Shown here piece by piece: positions 60,564 to 64,000 of a DNA stretch of 64,000 nucleotides. Source of the stretch: Marivita sp046592965 (GTDB lineage Bacteria; Pseudomonadota; Alphaproteobacteria; Rhodobacterales; Rhodobacteraceae); contig NZ_JBISBV010000002.1 of assembly GCF_046592965.1 (NCBI RefSeq), positions 434,001 through 498,000 on the forward strand, written 5' to 3'. How positions within the stretch are numbered: the first letter of the stretch is position 1; each line of letters begins with the position of its first letter. The notes under the pieces were generated by a model, which searched no databases, had not been told where the DNA came from, and worked only from the letters and a program-made list of their open reading frames with translations. Made by a program: the position numbers and the translations under genes.

Positions 60564-63233
60564 ATGTCGTTCAACCAACCCACCCGCCGCGCGTTTCTGC
60601 AAGGTGGTGCCGCCGCATTCGGCGCAACCAACCTCATGGGAACAACCGCGCTGGCCGCGCTCGATCCCAACTCGTTCAGCGAACGCATCTTTCATGCGAC
60701 CCATTTCGGCTCCTTCGAAGCCATCGTGCGCGACGGCAAGCTGATCCAGATCGACACCGTCGAGGAAGTCGACAAGCGTCCGACAGCCATGCTGAAGCTC
60801 GGCATTATGGACCGGACCTATGACAAGTCCCGCATCAACTATCCAATGGTGCGCAAGTCCTATCTCGAGGGCTGGGAAACCGGAGACATCAAGCCCGAGC
60901 TGCGCGGCAAGGAAGAATACGTCCAGGTCGACTGGGACACCGTCTGGAGCCTGAGCGCGAAGGCGCTGCTCGATACTGCCGTCAATCATGGCAACGAGGC
61001 GATTTTCAGCTCGTCCTATGGCGGCTGGTCGAACGCGGGCAGCTTCCGCCCCAACGTGCTTCAGGGGCGTCTGATCAACCTGATCGGCGGTTGCACCAAC
61101 ACGGCTGGCGACTGGTCCGCCGGCGCCTCGCAGGTGTCCTTGCCGCACGTCATCGGCGATATGGAAGTGTACTCCCCGCAATCGGCGTGGGAAACCATCC
61201 GCGACGAATGCGACGTTTTCGTTCTGGTCGGCTGTGATCCGGTCAAGAACAACCGCATCGAATTCACGGTGGCCGACCACGACATGTCGTCGCGCTGGGA
61301 GATGATCCGCGATGCGGGCGTCAAGTTCATCTCGATCAACCCGCAAAAAACCGCCTCTGACGAAGTTCTGGGCGCTGAATGGGTCAAGATCGTTCCCAAC
61401 ACCGACGTTGCCCTGTTCCTCGGCATGGCCAATCACGTTCTGGAGCAGGGTCTGGAAGACCGTGCCTACATGGACACATACACCGTCGGCGCGGACAAGT
61501 GGATCGCCTACGTCAAGGGCGATACCGACGCCACGCCAAAGACACCCGAATGGGCGTCTGAAATCACCGGTATCGACGCCGACAAGATCCGCGAAATGGC
61601 CGAGCTGTTCGCCAAGTCCAACACCAACATCGCGGGTGCATGGTCGCTGCAACGCGCCCAGCACGGCGAGATGACCCACTGGGCCATCATCAACTTTGCC
61701 GCGCTGACCGGCAAGATCGGCAAGCCCGGCAGCGGGGTCGGGTTCTCCTGGCACTACGGTGGCGGCGGCATGCCGCAATCGGGCAAGGCAACGCCGGTGG
61801 GCATGAGCCAGGGCCGGAACTTCGTGAAGACCGTCTGCCCGGCAAGCCGCATCACCGACATGCTGGAAAACCCCGGCAAACAGGTGTTCTACAACGGCAA
61901 CACGCATACCTATCCCGACGTGAAAGTGGTCTTCAACTCCGGCAACAACTTCATGTCGCACCAGCAGGACACCAACCGCCTGATCCGTGCGCTCGAGAAA
62001 GTCGAAACCATCATCAGTGTGGATGTGTGGTGGACAGCGGCGACACGCTGGGCCGACATCGTCATGCCGGCGGCGACGACGCTCGAGCAGGACGACATCA
62101 GTGTCGGCGGGACGTACTCGAACGACAAGATCTACGCGATGAAGAAAGTGATCGAGCCGATTGGCGACAGCCTGCCGGACTACGAGATCTTCGAAGGGCT
62201 GGCCGACAAGCTGGATATGTGGATGCAGTTCACCGAAGGTGAAGACAAGATGTATCACATCCGCCTTGCCTACGAGGCCACCAGCGCGGCCAAGCACACT
62301 CCGTTCGAGGAATTCTGGGAAAAAGGCTATGCACGTCAGGAGGTGCCGGAGGCAGCTCACAAGTGGACGCGGCACAGCGAATTCTACAACGACCCGGAAG
62401 GTTCGCCATTGCACACGACATCCGGCAAGATCGAAATGTTCTGCGACGACTTCGCGAAACTCGAGATCGACGATTGCCCCGGCATGCCGATGTGGATGGA
62501 AAAGCACGAATACCTCGGCAATGCCAAGGAAGGCCAGTTGCACGTCGTGTCACCCCACCCGTGGTTCCGCCTGCACAGCCAGATGGATCAGTCTGAAAAG
62601 CTGCGCAGCCTCTACAAGATCCAGGGCCGGGAACCGGTGCGGATCAACACCGAGGACGCCGCATCTCGCGGTATCGAAAACGGTGATCTGGTCGAGCTTT
62701 ACAACGACCGCGGTACAGTGATTGCGGGGGCCGTCATCAGCGATGACATCATGCCGGGCGTGGTCTCGATCTATGAGGGCGCGTGGCCGTCACTTGACAG
62801 CAAGGGGCGCTGCAACTCGGGTCTGGTGAACTTCCTGACCTCGACACAGCCGTCCTCGGGCCTTGCTCAGGCGACAACCGCGAACACAACGTTGTGCTCC
62901 ATGCGCAAATGCGAAGACCCCGAAGGTCCGAACCAGGCGTATGAAAAGCCCGCGATCATCGAGGATTACGAGTTGGCGGAAATCGATTACGACAAGCTTG
63001 GTCTTGACCGGATCTACGAGCTGACCGAGAACCTCTATGCCGACATGGGGCCGGGCGAAAAGCTGTACTATGAGCGGTGCACCGTCTGCCACGCGCCACG
63101 CGAGGTGACACACTTCTCCAAGCAGCAGTGGAACGGCATCATGCCATCCATGTTCCCGCGCGCCGGATTTGACGAAGCAGAATCCGCGCTTGTGAAAGAC
63201 TACCTCATGATGAACGCCTCCGACGCCATGTAG
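60564..63233 (+). CDS. torA: Trimethylamine N-oxide reductase TorA with fused C-terminal cytochrome c domain
   Basis: 889 residues; TorA alone is about 830-850. Tat signal PTRRAFLQGGAAAFGATNL. The bis-MGD molybdenum domains have SSSYGGWSNAGSFR in the region of the Ser ligand, VFVLVGCDPVKNNRIEF, GAWSLQRAQHGEMTHWAIIN and PAATTLEQDDISVGGTYSN. After residue 820 comes a monoheme domain with CTVCH at 839 and a possible axial Met in GIMPSMFPRAG, resembling the last domain of TorC. It reduces TMAO in the periplasm. No torC or torD is in the window. AGGAG precedes the ATG. Confidence 0.92.
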   Translation: MSFNQPTRRAFLQGGAAAFGATNLMGTTALAALDPNSFSERIFHATHFGSFEAIVRDGKLIQIDTVEEVDKRPTAMLKLGIMDRTYDKSRINYPMVRKSYLEGWETGDIKPELRGKEEYVQVDWDTVWSLSAKALLDTAVNHGNEAIFSSSYGGWSNAGSFRPNVLQGRLINLIGGCTNTAGDWSAGASQVSLPHVIGDMEVYSPQSAWETIRDECDVFVLVGCDPVKNNRIEFTVADHDMSSRWEMIRDAGVKFISINPQKTASDEVLGAEWVKIVPNTDVALFLGMANHVLEQGLEDRAYMDTYTVGADKWIAYVKGDTDATPKTPEWASEITGIDADKIREMAELFAKSNTNIAGAWSLQRAQHGEMTHWAIINFAALTGKIGKPGSGVGFSWHYGGGGMPQSGKATPVGMSQGRNFVKTVCPASRITDMLENPGKQVFYNGNTHTYPDVKVVFNSGNNFMSHQQDTNRLIRALEKVETIISVDVWWTAATRWADIVMPAATTLEQDDISVGGTYSNDKIYAMKKVIEPIGDSLPDYEIFEGLADKLDMWMQFTEGEDKMYHIRLAYEATSAAKHTPFEEFWEKGYARQEVPEAAHKWTRHSEFYNDPEGSPLHTTSGKIEMFCDDFAKLEIDDCPGMPMWMEKHEYLGNAKEGQLHVVSPHPWFRLHSQMDQSEKLRSLYKIQGREPVRINTEDAASRGIENGDLVELYNDRGTVIAGAVISDDIMPGVVSIYEGAWPSLDSKGRCNSGLVNFLTSTQPSSGLAQATTANTTLCSMRKCEDPEGPNQAYEKPAIIEDYELAEIDYDKLGLDRIYELTENLYADMGPGEKLYYERCTVCHAPREVTHFSKQQWNGIMPSMFPRAGFDEAESALVKDYLMMNASDAM

Positions 63234-63246
63234 CGTCAGCGGCACA

Positions 63247-63279
63247 GCAGGCGGCCTTTGCCTCCCTTGGGCCGCCTGC
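63247..63279 (+). terminator. Hairpin between torA and moeA
   Basis: GCAGGCGGCC (63247-63256) pairs perfectly with GGCCGCCTGC (63270-63279), 13-base loop, 14 bases after the torA stop. No T-run, so it may reduce rather than stop transcription into moeA, or stabilise the torA message. Confidence 0.55.
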
Positions 63280-63321
63280 ACCAAATCTACCCACTCCCTA
63301 TCTGTGGCAAGGAACAAGCAG

Positions 63322-64000
63322 ATGCACATGGACAGAACCATCGGCGGCTGCGGCTGCGACAGCATTGCGGCAACCGGCGATCTGACCAGCGTGGACGACG
63401 CGCTGGCCTGTGCGTTGCAACAGGTCACAGAGCTGACCGGAACCGACCGGGTATCGCTGGATGACGCGATGGGCCGGATCACGGCGCAGCCCCTCGTCGC
63501 TCCGGCCGCCCTGCCACTGTTTGACAATTCCGCAATGGACGGCTTTGCTTTTCGTCGCTCCGATCTTGACGGGCGGTGCTGTTTGCCGGTGGCGGGCACC
63601 GTTGCCGCTGGCGATGCACCACGCGATTTGCCTCCGGGAACCGCGTTGCGCATTTTCACCGGCGCGCCGTTGCCCACAAGTGCGGACACGGTGGTGATGA
63701 TCGAGGCGTGCATCGACAAGGGAACCAAGGTGCATATCGAAACTGCCCCCGCGCGTGGTGCTAACATGCGCCTCAAGGGGAGCGATCAGGCCGAGGGTCA
63801 GACGATCATCGCCACCCGTACCCGCGTTGCGCCGCACCATATCGGTCTTCTGGCCGCCAATGGTGTCACCCATGTCGAGGTGGTCCGCCGCCCGCGAGTG
63901 GCGGTATTTTCAACCGGAGACGAACTGGGCCACGGTCCGCTCGGGCCTGGCCAAATCCCCGACGCCAACCGCCCCATGCTGCGCGCGCTTTTGCGGCAGG
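63322..64000 (+). CDS. moeA: Molybdopterin molybdenumtransferase MoeA (3' end outside window)
   Basis: The first 226 residues are present. SLDDAMGRITAQPLVAPAAL, PLFDNSAMDGFAF, TGAPLPTSADTVVMIEAC and RVAVFSTGDELGHGPLGPGQ followed by IPDANRPML are all MoeA motifs. It inserts molybdenum into molybdopterin, which TorA needs. A Cys-rich leader (IGGCGCDS) precedes the usual start. AAGGAA lies 7 bases before the ATG. The gene runs off the right edge. Confidence 0.93.
   Translation, partial: MHMDRTIGGCGCDSIAATGDLTSVDDALACALQQVTELTGTDRVSLDDAMGRITAQPLVAPAALPLFDNSAMDGFAFRRSDLDGRCCLPVAGTVAAGDAPRDLPPGTALRIFTGAPLPTSADTVVMIEACIDKGTKVHIETAPARGANMRLKGSDQAEGQTIIATRTRVAPHHIGLLAANGVTHVEVVRRPRVAVFSTGDELGHGPLGPGQIPDANRPMLRALLRQ

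Noticed and set aside
60261..62543. Long open frame antisense to torR-torA (760 codons)
   Set aside because: Arises from GC-rich codon use opposite well-conserved genes; no family similarity or ribosome site.
1..64000. CRISPR array
   Set aside because: No regularly spaced identical repeats of 25-40 bases with unique spacers; the only arrays are short hexamer or heptamer repeats in the element.

Overview
The window reads as chromosomal DNA of a marine-type alphaproteobacterium of the order Rhodobacterales (Roseobacter group). The basis is high GC, dense short-spaced operons, and a typical gene set: TRAP transporters, a YehZYXW-type osmoprotectant ABC system, ku/ligD, and the block lipoprotein-dac-tmk-holB-tatD. 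No organism name can be given from the sequence alone.

Layout. 1-6.2 kb: a UbiH-type hydroxylase (cut by the left edge), a HAD nucleotidase, a GntR/FCD regulator, a membrane glycosyltransferase, carA and a YqeY protein. 6.3-8.2 kb: a tight minus-strand run of glycosyltransferase, DUF2244 protein and the CcdB/CcdA toxin-antitoxin pair. 8.3-13.3 kb: ctaD with an FNR-like box upstream, lipB, a secreted peptidoglycan-binding protein and tRNA-Leu(GAG). 13.5-19.9 kb: an AEC transporter, an MBL hydrolase, tatD, holB, tmk, a DD-carboxypeptidase and a SPOR lipoprotein, then tRNA-Ser(TGA).

From tRNA-Ser at 20.1 kb to about 31.7 kb lies the most interesting part: a compact integrated element of about 11.5 kb. 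It has a tyrosine integrase, a minus-strand capsid operon (unknown protein, lambda-type portal, prohead protease fused to major capsid protein, gpW-like head-tail joiner, DUF2190 protein), and a divergent plus-strand operon (unknown protein, primase-polymerase/helicase split by an apparent frameshift, small and large terminase). It has no tail, tape-measure, lysis or repressor genes. That is the gene content expected of a capsid-forming phage-inducible chromosomal island, a satellite that builds its own small head, packages its own DNA and takes tails from a helper phage. Repeat arrays next to the helicase and terminase genes are candidate origin and packaging sites.

31.9-46.6 kb: the yehZYXW osmoprotectant ABC operon, an atypical SDR, ku and ligD (non-homologous end joining), a TRAP transporter with its binding protein and membrane subunits convergent around a small lipoprotein gene, an SDR and a catalase. 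46.6-52.7 kb: an RND efflux operon with a cytochrome b561, facing a TetR regulator across a palindromic operator. 52.7-56.0 kb: a sulfide-handling operon (SLAC1/TDT channel, exported DsrE-like protein, Tat-exported SQR, small membrane protein) behind a site fitting ATTC-N8-GAAT, the motif I recall for the sulfide sensor SqrR. 56.0-64 kb: a trimethylamine N-oxide respiration locus (torT, torS, torR, torA) followed by moeA, which runs off the right edge. This TorA carries a C-terminal cytochrome c domain resembling the last domain of TorC.
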